Origin: Onchocerca lupi
Lineage: Eukaryota; Nematoda; Chromadorea; Rhabditida; Onchocercidae
Assembly (NCBI GenBank): GCA_028564675.1
Contig: JAOVVO010000264.1
Span: 36,866 to 100,865, forward strand
Length of the DNA: 64,000 nucleotides
Direction of reading: 5' to 3'
The notes under the pieces were generated by a model. That model ran no database searches, was not told the origin of the DNA, and worked only from the letters and a program-made list of their open reading frames with translations. Below, piece after piece: positions 13,181-25,600 of the stretch (within the stretch, counting starts at the first letter, position 1; each line of letters begins with the position of its first letter). Position numbers and translations under genes: made by a program.

Positions 13181-14637
13181 CCTCCAACACAATAATTAGA
13201 TATTCAAAGTTTCCGACCTATTCTAATTTGCATTTGAAAATAATGAAATGTCGAAATCGATAAGCATTCAGAATCTCCCCCAAGCCAAGGGAATAATGCT
13301 AACCTAACACACATCCTGATTCTCATTCATTCGTCACAAACTGGATTTTACGACAAATAGCCATCCATCAATTACCAAACGGCCATTCCGTACCTCAGCT
13401 CTATTAAGCTACTAAAGTGGAATATGTTTCCGGAATGGTTGCCGGTTTTAGATCTCTCCTCTTTCAGGACGCTGTGAAGATTAGAGTCTGGCTTCTTTTG
13501 CGACAAATGTGGGAGACGGAGAATTTTGATTCATTTTACGTGAGGTGTGCTGATTATTTCGTGTATTTTATGTGGGAGATCGCAGGAGGGAAAAGTTTTT
13601 AAATTTAAATTTATATGAATTGTAGTGAGAATCAGCGAGGCAACGATGTATCTAGAGATCTTCTGCGTGAATAACTCTATTCAAAATTTGAGATTATAAA
13701 TGAAATTGAAAATTGAAAAAATCATGAAATGGCAAAATTCCTCAGACTTTGAAGGAATTCTTCACTCAATTTTCTGCATAATGTACTTGTGATTTCTTGT
13801 GAATGCATATAAAGCAATGAGGTAGTAATTTTCATTATAAAGATATATTAGCTCAAATCATAAAAAATCTGTTTTTAGTTTGTGTGGTTTGATTAGGTGG
13901 GATTTGGTCCCAAATATGGTAAGAAGAAAAAACAAATAACCAACACATAAACCTTTTGTTATGGTTATTACTATATTTATTTTTTGCTTTTGAATGTTGA
14001 AAGGGTTATTGCTTTATTCATGAATAATACATTTGTACGAATGCTTGAACTGATATAAACATGCAAGTGATAAAATCAATGGAAGGCAATAATATCGTCA
14101 AAATTGCTCTTTCTTTTGACACTTGAAAAGTAATATTTATATTTCTCTGACATAACATATTTATTTCTACTATGTAATTCTAATCAATTTGTTATCATTA
14201 CTATGTTTTTTTTTTGTATCATCTATTTTGTTTACTGCCATATTACAAATAATTTTCTCACTCAAAAATGTGTATGATCACTTTTATACAGCAAAGCCTT
14301 TAATTTATAAAATCTGTACTGCAAGGGACAATAAGGAATGGTTAGTATTGCTTTAGACCTTAGTGCTTACCTTTTACCTGTTCTTGATGGGTATTTACAT
14401 TGATAACACAAGAAATTGAAGAAGATAATCTCAGAAGGATTAGTGGCATCAGGCAATGTACAAGTTTTATATAGACCTTCAAACAATCTTTTGTCTTTCT
14501 TGAATTTAAATCGCTCAATTTTAGCTGTCTTGTCTCTGGAACATTTATGACTGGAAATATGTCAGTGGATTGTAGAAATCGGATATTTTTGCTTTAAAAA
14601 GATAATTGTAGAAATTTTTTTTCGTTTTGATTTTCAG
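13163..14637. promoter_or_regulatory. Shared upstream region of eIF2B-alpha and SWIB genes
   Basis: About 1.5 kb separates the two head-to-head genes. Bases 13250-13600 are a little richer in G+C than the surroundings. No TATA box or known motif stands out. The open frame 13417-13602 has no family likeness and was rejected. The region may act as a two-way promoter. Confidence 0.45.
14618..14637 (+). promoter_or_regulatory. Likely spliced-leader acceptor of the SWIB gene
   Basis: TTTTTTTCGTTTTGATTTTCAG ends at 14637, 38 bases before the ATG at 14676. No coding exon is seen upstream. The strong T-rich TTTTCAG fits a trans-splice site. Confidence 0.55.
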
Positions 14638-14675
14638 GAAATTATTCGGAAATTCATTTGCCGGCCTTTGCAAAA

Positions 14676-15994
14676 ATGGTGGATGTTAAAGACAGCACCG
14701 AATTGCCGGTAGAAGAAGAACGTATACGAGATGCAGTTGCAAGGCAAATTCAACAGTTCGGTGCGTTATTTTCAATTTTCGTATTTAATTTCGAGTTTTT
14801 GAATTGAAAAAGACCATTTGAAATTTAAATGATTTCCCTATCGAATGATTTTTGTTTCTCTTGGACGTAATGAAGAGGTTTTCTTTAACTTTTAATTTAA
14901 AATTATCTTCTGGATTTCGCAGGAATGGATAAATTGACAAGTCGAATAATTCGAGAAAAACTGAAGGAAACCTTCAATGTCGACTTTACAGATCATAAAG
15001 CAGCCATCGATAAAATCACTATGGATGTATGATTTTGAAATATTATCATAGTAAAAGTTGTATCACTAAAGATGATATTTCGAAATTTTTCTCACTTTAC
15101 CGCAACTTTTTGTTTCATTCATAATTATTGAAGATAATTGAAACAAACACTGTCGAGAAGGCAAAGTCAGAAGCAGATAATAAATCGGATTCGGAATCAG
15201 ATGATGGAATTGTTTTCACAGATCGCGCACCGAGAAGGAAAGTTAAGGTTTGCTCATTTGTTTTCATTGCCTAATTTCATAATTTCGTTAATTTCTAGCA
15301 ATTTTCGAATGAAAGAGTTTTGCATCTTATGCTAACTATGTTTAATTACATTTCTTAGAAATCTGTAAATTTTCAGTTATATTCCAACATATATCATATA
15401 TATTTTACCAAGATCTATTTTAATGTTGGTCTAAATTTGGATCTTTTTTTTTTTAACATTGAAAACTTTTAGGAAACTAGAAAACGAAAATCTTCAGAAT
15501 CAGATGCGGAGTTGCTGGAAGTTGGACAGAAAAGGCGAAGAGCAGCAGTAACAGCAAAACAAACTACCAAAAAAAGGAATAAAGGAAGTACTGAAAGTGG
15601 ATCAAAGCCTCGTAAAAAGAAGGTTTGAAATTTACCTATTGCATTATTTATAACTGTGGAATTCTCCACATGATGTGATCATGACATCTCCAAATTGGTA
15701 AAGAGTTGCAGTGATCAAAAGAATGTTCTTATGAGAAGAAAAATGATATTTTAGGCTCAAATTGAGCTCAGTGTTTTAGCTTTTAATATCATTAACTACT
15801 TCCTAATGAACAGTATATATCTTGTTCAGTATTATTTAGAGAAGCGATTAAATCTTGTAACTTTAGGCTGAGTAATCAAACTTTACATTGTATAACAGAG
15901 TAGTTGAGGTGGAACTGCGTAATTAATGATTTTTGCTTTTATTATTGTTTTATACATTCGCATTTCACTCTTTTCATTTTCTTTTTTTTTCTTT

Positions 15995-16036
<42 letters not shown>

Positions 16037-16792
16037 AGATTTCACTCATTTAGCTGTCTCTTGTTTTTTTCACATTTTTCTCTTTTTTACGAACTATTAC
16101 ATATTTTTCTTGATCCTAAAATTCCTTGTATTTATTTCTGCTCGTTTTTTTTTCTTTTTGAGTTCAATTATTATTGTTATTTTTATCTTCAGGGTCCATA
16201 TAATGTTTACTGCGCACTGACAGAAGATCTTGCTGCAGTTTGTGGCAAACGGTATATGCGACGTTGTGACGTGATCAAAGCAATGTGGGCATATTTTCGA
16301 AGCAATAATTTACTTGATCCAAAAGTACGTTGTTTTTGTTTAAATAACTGTATGTTATGTAATGCAGAAGTTTCTTTATTACATTTTAAATCGTAAATAT
16401 ATAATCATTTATCCTTTCTACTTCAGACGCAAAAAAATTTTCATATCATATAATTTTCATATGTTTTTTAGGATAAACGCTATGTGTTGCCCGATGAACT
16501 TCTGATGAAGATTTTCAAAAGGCGTTTTCTTGCTTTTGGCTTAATGAAGGATCTTGCTCCTCATATCATTGAGCCAAAATTTTTGGATGAGGAAGAACGA
16601 GCTGCTTTGGAAAAATTTGAAGCGGAAGAAGAAGCGCGTTTGGAAGCTGAGAACAATAATGATAATGTTAGTAGTGGTGACGGAAATGTAAAGCAGGATG
16701 GTGATAATGCCAAAAAAGAAGATGATGCTGAAGAAAATAATGATGAAGAAGAAGGTGATGATGATGACGAAAATGAAAGCAAATCACAATAA
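14676..16792 (+). CDS. DEK_C and SWIB domain protein
   Basis: Six exons: 14676-14760, 14923-15026, 15134-15247, 15473-15622, 16193-16324 and 16472-16792, 906 bases, 301 residues plus TAA, with consistent phases. Residues of about 10-63 resemble the DEK C-terminal domain (EERIRDAVARQIQQFGMDKL, then TSRIIREKLKETFNVDF). About 64-151 is a charged linker with nuclear-signal-like runs (TRKRKSS, KPRKKK). About 152-235 is a SWIB domain: LTEDLAAVCGKRYMRRCDVI, MWAYFRSNNLLDPKDKRYVL, then LLMKIFKRRFLAFGLMK. The last 55 or so residues are a Glu/Asp-rich tail. This order is that of yeast UAF30 and TRI1, which act in chromatin and RNA polymerase I transcription; a nuclear chromatin role here is inferred. 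The acceptor of exon 3 (ATTGAAG) is weak. The DEK_C-SWIB order is common, so the gene looks like an ordinary family member. Confidence 0.93.
15997..16038 (+). repeat. T38 tract ending in a splice-acceptor-like GCAG
   Basis: A run of 38 T from 15997 to 16034 is followed directly by GCAG at 16035-16038, inside intron 15623-16192 of the SWIB gene. It looks like an ideal acceptor, yet the reading frame needs the later acceptor at 16191-16192. Confidence 0.85.
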
Positions 16793-19644
16793 CTTTTAAA
16801 GTTTTTCTTTCCAAAGATAGTTAATAATGATGGTTCAGTTTTAGAGAGATTCGATTATTTGTTTTCCTATTCATAATTATTTGTTTTCCCTATTCATAAT
16901 GATTGCCACTCTTTAATCATTACTACCATCAATAGAAATGGCCAAACATTATCGACTTGATAATTGAATCTAGCATTTCAGCAAATACTCACAAGGTATT
17001 CGAAGTAGAGCAATAATTTTACACCATTGATTTAGGCGCTTTTTATGATTAATACATGCCTCACTGTCTGTTTTTTTTTTTCTCTTTAGATTTATCATCG
17101 TGATTGTCTTTTGTAAGCCTCTATTATCTTCATTTTATATTTCATCTTGTCGTAGATTTTTTTACCTTTTTATCTTCCACAAGTTTCATAAACTGCTAAT
17201 GAACGAATACCGATGTTACTGGCAGAATCACTTAGATGAATGACTGATTTTTTCAGTTTCATTCAGCCTAATTCTTGTCATTACTGCACTTGACGATTAC
17301 GGTTTACCTCTTTTTGAACATAACTGCTCACCATTATTGTCAATTTAATGAACCTGTAGTGGTTGAGTTGAATATATAAACAGATACGTTTAAAAGAAAA
17401 TAGTTGAATAGATAAACAGATACGTTTAAAAAAAAATACAGCTTTTAGAAAGATTATGATGACAAATTACTATATTTCTGTGTTATATCATGGTGACAAA
17501 TTATGATATTTTTATAAGTAAGGCAGTTCGTTTTATTCATTTTATAATGATTCATATCGTTTTTGAAATATTTTCAAAAGAAAAAAAATAACCAAATATT
17601 GATTGTCTGTTTTAGTTAGTACCAGGATATATTTCATGTACCATTGAAATGTTTCCCATTTTTAAACAAAGAACTGTATAAAAATTTCATTATTAAAAAT
17701 GTTTATGTTTCTATTTTTCTTATACATCTTTGTTTTGTTTTTGTTTTATTATTGTACTGATTTCACCGTTCAATAAAATATAAAAGATAAGCTTTAAATA
17801 ATTGGCAATTCAGTGCATGAAATGGTAAGAACAACGGGTGGATTGGCTTTTGAGTTTCTCATAAATAATTGACGCATAAAAGCACTGTATCATTGGCCGA
17901 ATGATTCGATCGAATTGATAAGACGTTCGCGTTATTTCGATTGCATATTTGATAAAACTTTTGCCATTTAATTTATTATTGATATAACAGCGTAGTGATG
18001 TAATAGTTCCTTTATTTATTTAATTCGACTGGAGAATACGGGATGCGATGACCTTATTTATCAGCAAAATTTCAAAAATTTGCATTACTCTACGATGATT
18101 TGTTGAGTAATCCAGTAAATTTAAATCCTTTCCATGAAAAATAGAATTGCTTCTCATGATCTATGATTAAAGACCGGAAAAAAAATCAGGAAAAGAATGT
18201 CATTTTAAATAATAGCAGCATATTAATCAATTTTATGATCTTTAATGTGCCAAAAAAGTGAAAGATTTTTTGTGAAATTTCAAACGAATCAGAAAAAAGA
18301 AACAGTCCTTGAAGTTCGAAATATATTTAAACTTTTCAATCATCTATTCAGCAACAAGATGGAGCACTGAATTGAAAAAGTTCCTGAAGTTCAAAGTAAT
18401 AATGTATCCAAACATTGTCAACTTAATGAAGCAACTTTATGTCCAGAATATCGGACATTATGTTTATAAGGTAGAGATTACGGTAGAGATTCATACGGTA
18501 ACACTATTATGGTTAGAGATTATATGGTAGAGATTTATATGATAACACTGTTATGATCGAGGAGATTACTTTTTTGAACTGATTTGTATAATTTTATTCC
18601 TTTTAAGTTTAATGAATAGAAACTGCATCATCTGTTTGGTTGGTACACTGAGAGATACACAAAAATCTAAGATGATCTAGAAAGAGTAAAAAGGGAGAGA
18701 GAGAGATATATAAAGGAAGACGGATACGATAACGAGATCATTTTGAATTCGAAATGCTAGAAAAGGCAATTACTGTAATCTGTTCGCGTAACTTTCTTCA
18801 AAATGAGAATTCGTATTTAATTCAGCATTTTCTAATTCAACACTAAAAACTTGAATGTTTCGAATTCAATTCTTAAATTTAAGAACCAAATGGATTACAT
18901 CACTTAAAATAAACCATTTTATAAGTCATTGAAAAAAAGACTTTAGCAATTATATACATGTTTTCTTTCATCTTTGCTTCATTTTTTAGTACAGAAATAC
19001 TACCAACAAACAAACAAATAAACAATTTCTCTAATAATAGTAATTTAGTAATAATCTAAACTAAATTTTCGAAAAAAAAAAGGACGGCACCGTAGTGAAG
19101 CGATCTATTATCGTATTGTACTATCATTTGCACTTAAAATTAATTGATAAATTCAACAAAATAAAGTAAATTTAAATTTCAGATTTGACAAAACAAATTA
19201 AAAAAAAAAAAACAAAAAGTGCAACGCAAAAAAAAAACCATAACGGTGCACCGGGAAAACATAGATCCCCTGAGGAAAAAAAATTGTCACTTGTGTACCA
19301 TAACACAAATATCGATTCTTTTCTAAATGATTAATTTTATTCCAATATTTTTTTTTTCAACTCAAGATAATAATTTCAAATTTCAAATTATAGAAAGAAT
19401 CGATTTTTTGCAATCGGAGAGCTTGAAAGATTGATAATTGCATAGAAGAAAAATGCAAAAGTTTCGAGAATATTCGTGTCATGATATGCTAATTGAGCAT
19501 AAAACTCGCTGCTACATACATGGTATATTGAGATGATTTCTAGAAAGAGCAAAAAGAAATGAGGATAAAGAAAAGTTAAACAATAATTTCGATGAAAAAA
19601 GAAAAAAAAAGACGAATCAAAAATGAAACCGTAATTAATTACTG
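16793..19644. other. 3' flanks of the convergent SWIB and channel genes
   Basis: No gene seen. An AATAAA at 17772-17777 (plus) could end the SWIB transcript. On the minus strand an AATAAA at 19341-19336 could end the channel transcript. The region also holds the 36-bp tandem duplication at 17366-17437, several GGTAGAGATT-like copies at 18470-18540, and a (GA)n tract near 18695-18706. Confidence 0.5.
17366..17437 (+). repeat. Tandem duplication of a 36-base unit
   Basis: Copies 17366-17401 and 17402-17437 share AGTTGAATA then ATAAACAGATACGTTTAAAA, with only a few differences. Confidence 0.9.
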
Positions 19645-22600
19645 CTATAATAATGTATCAGTATCTTCGGGTGATAGATCGGACCTGGTTGGTGTTGATT
19701 GATCCGATGTAGTAGAGACCAACGGGGGACGACCTGAACGATGAGACAGAAGTGAGCGTGAAGTAGTTGGTACCACTGCTGGAGGTGTGGTACTAGTACT
19801 AATTAGTGGAGAACTAATATCATCCACTGGACTGTGACTGCTTGGCAATCTTAATGGTATCAATTCCTCACTTCTGTTTCCCAACTGAAAAATGCATAAA
19901 TTAGTAAAAAATAGATAAGACTAAAAGTTAAAGGTCAAACAATTAAAATAGCACCAGGATTTGTTCCAATGAAATATTCTCATTAAAAAATAGCAATGAA
20001 AATTATTGCATATTATTTTGATTGGATAGAGTCAAGAATTTCTGAGAAATATGTTATGCTTGAAACTATTAATTAATTTAGTAATGATCAAGAATCAATC
20101 CATTTCAAGACTTTTTGGTATTTCAGGTTCTCCGACCATAGCATCAGGTCATAAAAATTATGCTTTCAGAAACTTATCTGATTAAGAATATAAAATAAGT
20201 ACCCTGAATGGATGAATTCCTGAGGCACTGCGAGATGAGTAAATCGTTCGAGCAGAGGTACTTTTTGGCAAATGTCCGGAAGATGAATTTCTTAAAGCAT
20301 TTTCCGGAACTAGAACCCTCAAGATTCGTTCAAGGCTACCGTTGATTTTATTTTCCATTTTTTCCAAATGACTGCAAAGATTATATTTCATATAAAATAA
20401 TTGTTGGATTGGAAAAATTAAAAATTTAAAATCAAATTCAAATTAATTTTTTGAAGAAAAGCAAAAGATTCAAAGCAATAAATTAAACAATAGTGACATC
20501 CACACCCTTCAATATCAGTGAGCCTCCTCTCCAATATCTGATAGCGAATATCATTGTCTTCAGAACGATTAATCACTGAAAATCAAAAGTTTACGATAAA
20601 TAGGATGAGGAGAGGTTTTCGGAGAAAATTTTACATTTGATAAGTGATTTTCTAATAAACCAGAATCTCTTGTCAGAATAATAGGCATCTCGTTTTAAAT
20701 AAAACCAAAAAATTTTCCTGTCATCTCATTTTTGATTATATAAATTTTAGCAATAACAAATGATAAAATTCATTAAATTCAGATAAAAATAATAAGCAAA
20801 CAATACAATCCGGAAGTAGCTATTCTCACAAAAAATAAAATAGGTAATGAGGGAACAAGAGAAGTAAAATCCGCCAGATCTCAGCAGATGAATAAATGGA
20901 AAATGAGGGGAAAAAAAAAAGAAATATAACTTTTATAAATTGTACGTAAATTTTATGGTTTGTTTTCATTTTTTGAAAATTTTTTTTTTATCATTAATGA
21001 ATTCTAATGATCAATATCATGAACGGAGATATACATTTTTCTAGACACTTCAGATGATAAGAAGAGAATTAAAGTATAATACCAAAAAATAATAATTTTA
21101 ATAATTTTATTTTAAGTATTTCTTAATTGGAATGAAATTGGAAAAGGACCTTATAATACTTCCTTTCATGGTGCGGAAATCTATGCTGTTAACAGTAAAG
21201 CAATCAGAAATTAAAAAATATCGAGTGAGAGAATTAGATTCGACTGAACATACGATGCATGGTTGTTGATAATTATGTGATAAACTTTCTAATAAAAGTT
21301 GTGATTATCTTTATCAGCAGAATGCTTTCCACATGTCGAGGACATGACAACAGCGCTTTACTTGCTTCATCAGGTAAAAAGCTAGATTACTATTAAAAAA
21401 GCAAGTGGTGTCTATTAGAAACAACAATTTAGTTGCGACATTATCCAATTATTCAGTGCAATCGGATATTTTATTTGATATAATGGCGTAATCATAACGT
21501 CAAACGTACTCCTACGTCAACTTTCACAGAGTAAGCTAATATGGTGACGTAATCATACGTCAAATGCACTCGCACGTCAATCTCTAGAGAATAAGCTGAA
21601 AATGTAACTGGAACCTATTATTCTAGCGCTATCTGAACTGCGTAGTCCAGAGCTATTCAAAACAATAAAAGAAATGTTTGTGATATTCGCACTGATTACT
21701 AGATGAGATATTTTTTACAAGAAATATTCATGAATATTTATGATTGATGCTTAAAATAGCGTTATTGATTGCTTTTTAAAAATGTCTTTTTCACGACATT
21801 TGAGGAACGTTGATTGGCAAGAAAGTTTCTTTGAGGCGCAAGTGGAAACTTCGAAGGTAAAGGATTTCAAACCGCTGATGCATAAACTATGATATATCTC
21901 AAATTAATGTAATTACTAGATTCTCATTATAAAATAGCTTGAAACTAACTTAATGGCTCGACCCGAGTAGCGAAATCATCTTTTCTTTCTGTCGAACCTA
22001 AAAAATCTCAATTCGAATTTAATTAAATGGGCATAATTTTCAAAGTACGAGTTTTTAAAATTCTAAACTTCCTAGACAGATCATTCATTATAAAAATCTC
22101 ACGGATCAAAAGTTATTGTATAGTTTTTTCTTTTTAAATTTAACAATTTCCTTAATTTTTGATCATTAAGTTTCAAAATTTTAGCTAATTCTTAAGTGTT
22201 TAATTTGATTTGAATGTGACAAACTCAAATTTCGAGAAAAAAGTTCAACAATGCGATTAATAGTTGCATTTTCTAATTTATCCAATTATTCGGACTATTA
22301 TACAATTTTTTTATAAATTTTAATAATTCCTTTCATCATTTTTTTCCTCTCTTCATATCCTTGCTTTTGATTTTTCTTATTTTTTCAGACCCTTCTTTTT
22401 TCTATCATTTCAAATCAGTGTCCAATAAGTTGATCAATTCCGCAAAACAGATTTGTCAGTAAATAAAAACAAACATAAATATATCAATTCATCTTAATAA
22501 GAGAAAATGATCCAAACATAAGTAGAAGTTTTTTTATAACCTTCTTGTTGAAGCGAACATATTTTTTCTTTGTCTAGCGATGATGACATTCGCAAAAGTC

Positions 22601-25600
22601 TCTGTCTATCGATTCGTTTCCTCATCGATTGAGCTTCCTAAATCAGTCAAATATCTCAAATTTTTAAAAATAACGAAAGGGAAAAAAAAGAAAAAAAAAG
22701 GTAATGTTCATTTAATGATTGAAAGAAAGATTTTTCATTGCGGAATTTTGTGAAGTTAGTTAAAATGAAATATTTAGAGTGCCAAGTTTCTTTCAGAATA
22801 GCTTGAGTACGCAATGAAGCTGTTATATTCGGTAAAGCGAATGATTGGAGGAATTGCGGAACGAAACGTCTTCAACCGATGATGACTCGTTTGCTTGAAT
22901 GAAGCATAGACATTGAATGTGGTCCCAAGTGGGCCATTTTTGGTGCAGAATTAGCGCTGAGGAATGGACCAAATGTTGAAGATTCAGGATCAATCAGAAT
23001 TTTTTTTAGAAATATTGATCAACTTTCTCTTATTATTTATAAACAATTGAAAGTATCACAAAATTTATGTGAGAAAAAGAAAAAATGGAAGAATATGAAA
23101 GGAAAAAAAAGAACTAACATCTCGTAGATTATATGTAATAGTTAAATTACGACAAAAATTTTCAGCAAATTCAGGATAAATGTCAAGCACATCAAGCAAA
23201 TCATCCCGTAATATTCTGTGCAAATCACAATAAGTTAAGGCACGAACGTTGCATGATGATTTGCCGACATCTTCGTGCAGCAATGGATTTTCTCCAAAGA
23301 TATCATCTTTTCCTGAAAATACTTGACATTATCAATTAATTTCAAGTTTACTTAAAGTTCTCTAAGTGAGATATAATATCGTTCAATGATACATTTCATT
23401 GTGCTATTATCTATTGTTGAAAGAATAATGGATGAGAATTATTTGTAGATAATAACTCACCAAGAATGCCCACAACCATATCATCTTTGAGAATTTCCAC
23501 GGAACCGCGGGCAATAAAATTTAATCCAGTGAGGACATCACCTCGATGAACTAAGGTGTCACCTGGTGGTGCATGTGTTGTTCGAAACCTAAAACTGTTT
23601 TATATTTAAAGATTCACAAAACACATATTATTATCTAGCCAGAAAAGAAAAAAGATAATGCTTAAAAATTACACAATAAGTATAATGTTTATGATACAAC
23701 CAGTTCAATTTAAGTTAATGAGTAACAGTAATGTTGAAGCTTATAAACCTATTTGCTGAGTCAATTTTTGCTTGAAAATTACAACCATATTATCGAATTT
23801 TTTTTTCATTTTTTGATGATTGCTTTTTTTTTGCATTACGGTAAATGGAAGTATAGTTTTGGTTTTAACGTTATTTTTACTTATAATTTTGAACTTTGCT
23901 TTTTCTTTTTATTTTGTTGTTGATGTTTTTTATATTTTCTTTTTATGGTTTTTTCAATATATTTCGTTTGTTTTCTTTTTATTTATTTGTTTTGAATATG
24001 TGAATTGATCAAAGAAGTATTAAATGCAAAACAACCTCATGCTCAAGGCTCGTAGACAGCCAGGTGAACATCCGGCGAATGCTGGACAATTATTGAGCAA
24101 ATTTCGATTCAAATGCAGACAAATATCTGCTTGAAGGCAATCTGGGAAACCTTTCAATACCTGCGAACAATTATTTTTCTAATAACTGATATCTGATAGG
24201 CGAAATACCAAAAATACATTTGGTGGAATATCCTACTAACAACACGCAGAGGAATTCACATCACAGAAATGATACTAAAAATTGTAAAAAATGACAATAT
24301 CGATGATTTTTGAAGATAATACGAAATTGGGAATAATTTTTTTTAAATAGTTTTTTAAGTAATTTCGAAATAGCACTTACAGTATTCATATCGATACCAT
24401 TGGTATAAGACCAGGCATGTTGAAAATATTCCTCCAATCTTTGCCGTAGAGGATTCGGAATTTGATGAAAACGGATAAATTCCCGTAACCTAGACATTTC
24501 CGTATGATATCTTGCTGTACCGCTATATAGGCGTTGTATTATTGCTGATACATTGCCGAATACGGATGCATACATCAATGCTAAAATTTTAGAAAGGCAA
24601 ATTTTTAAACGAATGAAATAATCAAATTTGAAATCAAAAAGCTTCATATACTTGAATTCTTTGTTATTTGATATTTCGAAAATTCATGAATTCGAAGTAA
24701 TTTTGACAAAAAGAAAGAACTAACATCCTAAAATCATCATAATAATAGTGAAAATTTTCTCAGAATCTGTAGTAGCAGAAACATTGCCAAAGCCAATTGA
24801 GGTGATTGTTGAGAGTGTAAAATAAAGTGATGTAACATAGCGTGATTTTAATGACGGTCCACCAGTTGGCATGCTTCCATTTGTTGATATATAAGGTTCA
24901 TTTAAATGACGTGCTGCAATCAAATTTTATTTTACGTGAAGAGAGACCTAAATTATCATTTCACAATATATACTTTTGATAATATCTCTGTATTGTACAA
25001 AATGGTTTGTTTATAAACATTTGTGCATGATAAACTGAATATATTTCAGTAATGCAGTTCCATGCTGAAGACAGTGGTACTAGATCTGGTTCTTCCAGGC
25101 TATCTTCTTCATCTTTCGCCTCTATAAAATGATTGTCTTCTCAGAGAAAATTCGAGTAAGTTTTTTGAAATTCTCCAATAATAAACCGTCAACAAAATAA
25201 AACAAGTTAAATATCGCAAAACTTGTTCAATGCAAAAGTTTTACCCTGAATTCCCATGCAACTTTATGGGAATCAGATGGATATATTAAATAGACTTTTC
25301 GGCATAATTATTTCGCACCTTCTACAGTATCCTACAGTATCCTATTGCTGAAATAAAAATTCAAATAAACGATACCAAGCTGATGCAACCATGTGAACTC
25401 TTTATGAGGCAATTCAGCACTTCCAATTGCATACCAAATACAACCGAGCCAATGAGCAATCAATGCAAATGTTGCCATAAGTAGTAGCAAGACAGCAGCA
25501 CCATATTCGGAATATCGATCCAGTTTCCTGGCTACCCGTACTAATCGTAGGAGACGAGCGGTTTTTAATAGTCCGATCAAAGTGGTCGTCTAAAAATAAA

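Noticed and set aside
13417..13602. 61-codon plus frame between the head-to-head genes
   Set aside because: Starts at GTG, no family likeness, no splice or poly(A) support.
15926..16396. 156-codon plus frame rich in Phe
   Set aside because: It is produced by the T38 tract and T-rich intron and merely runs through the real SWIB exon 16193-16324.
16561..16782. Ser-rich minus frame
   Set aside because: Antisense shadow of the acidic tail of the SWIB protein.
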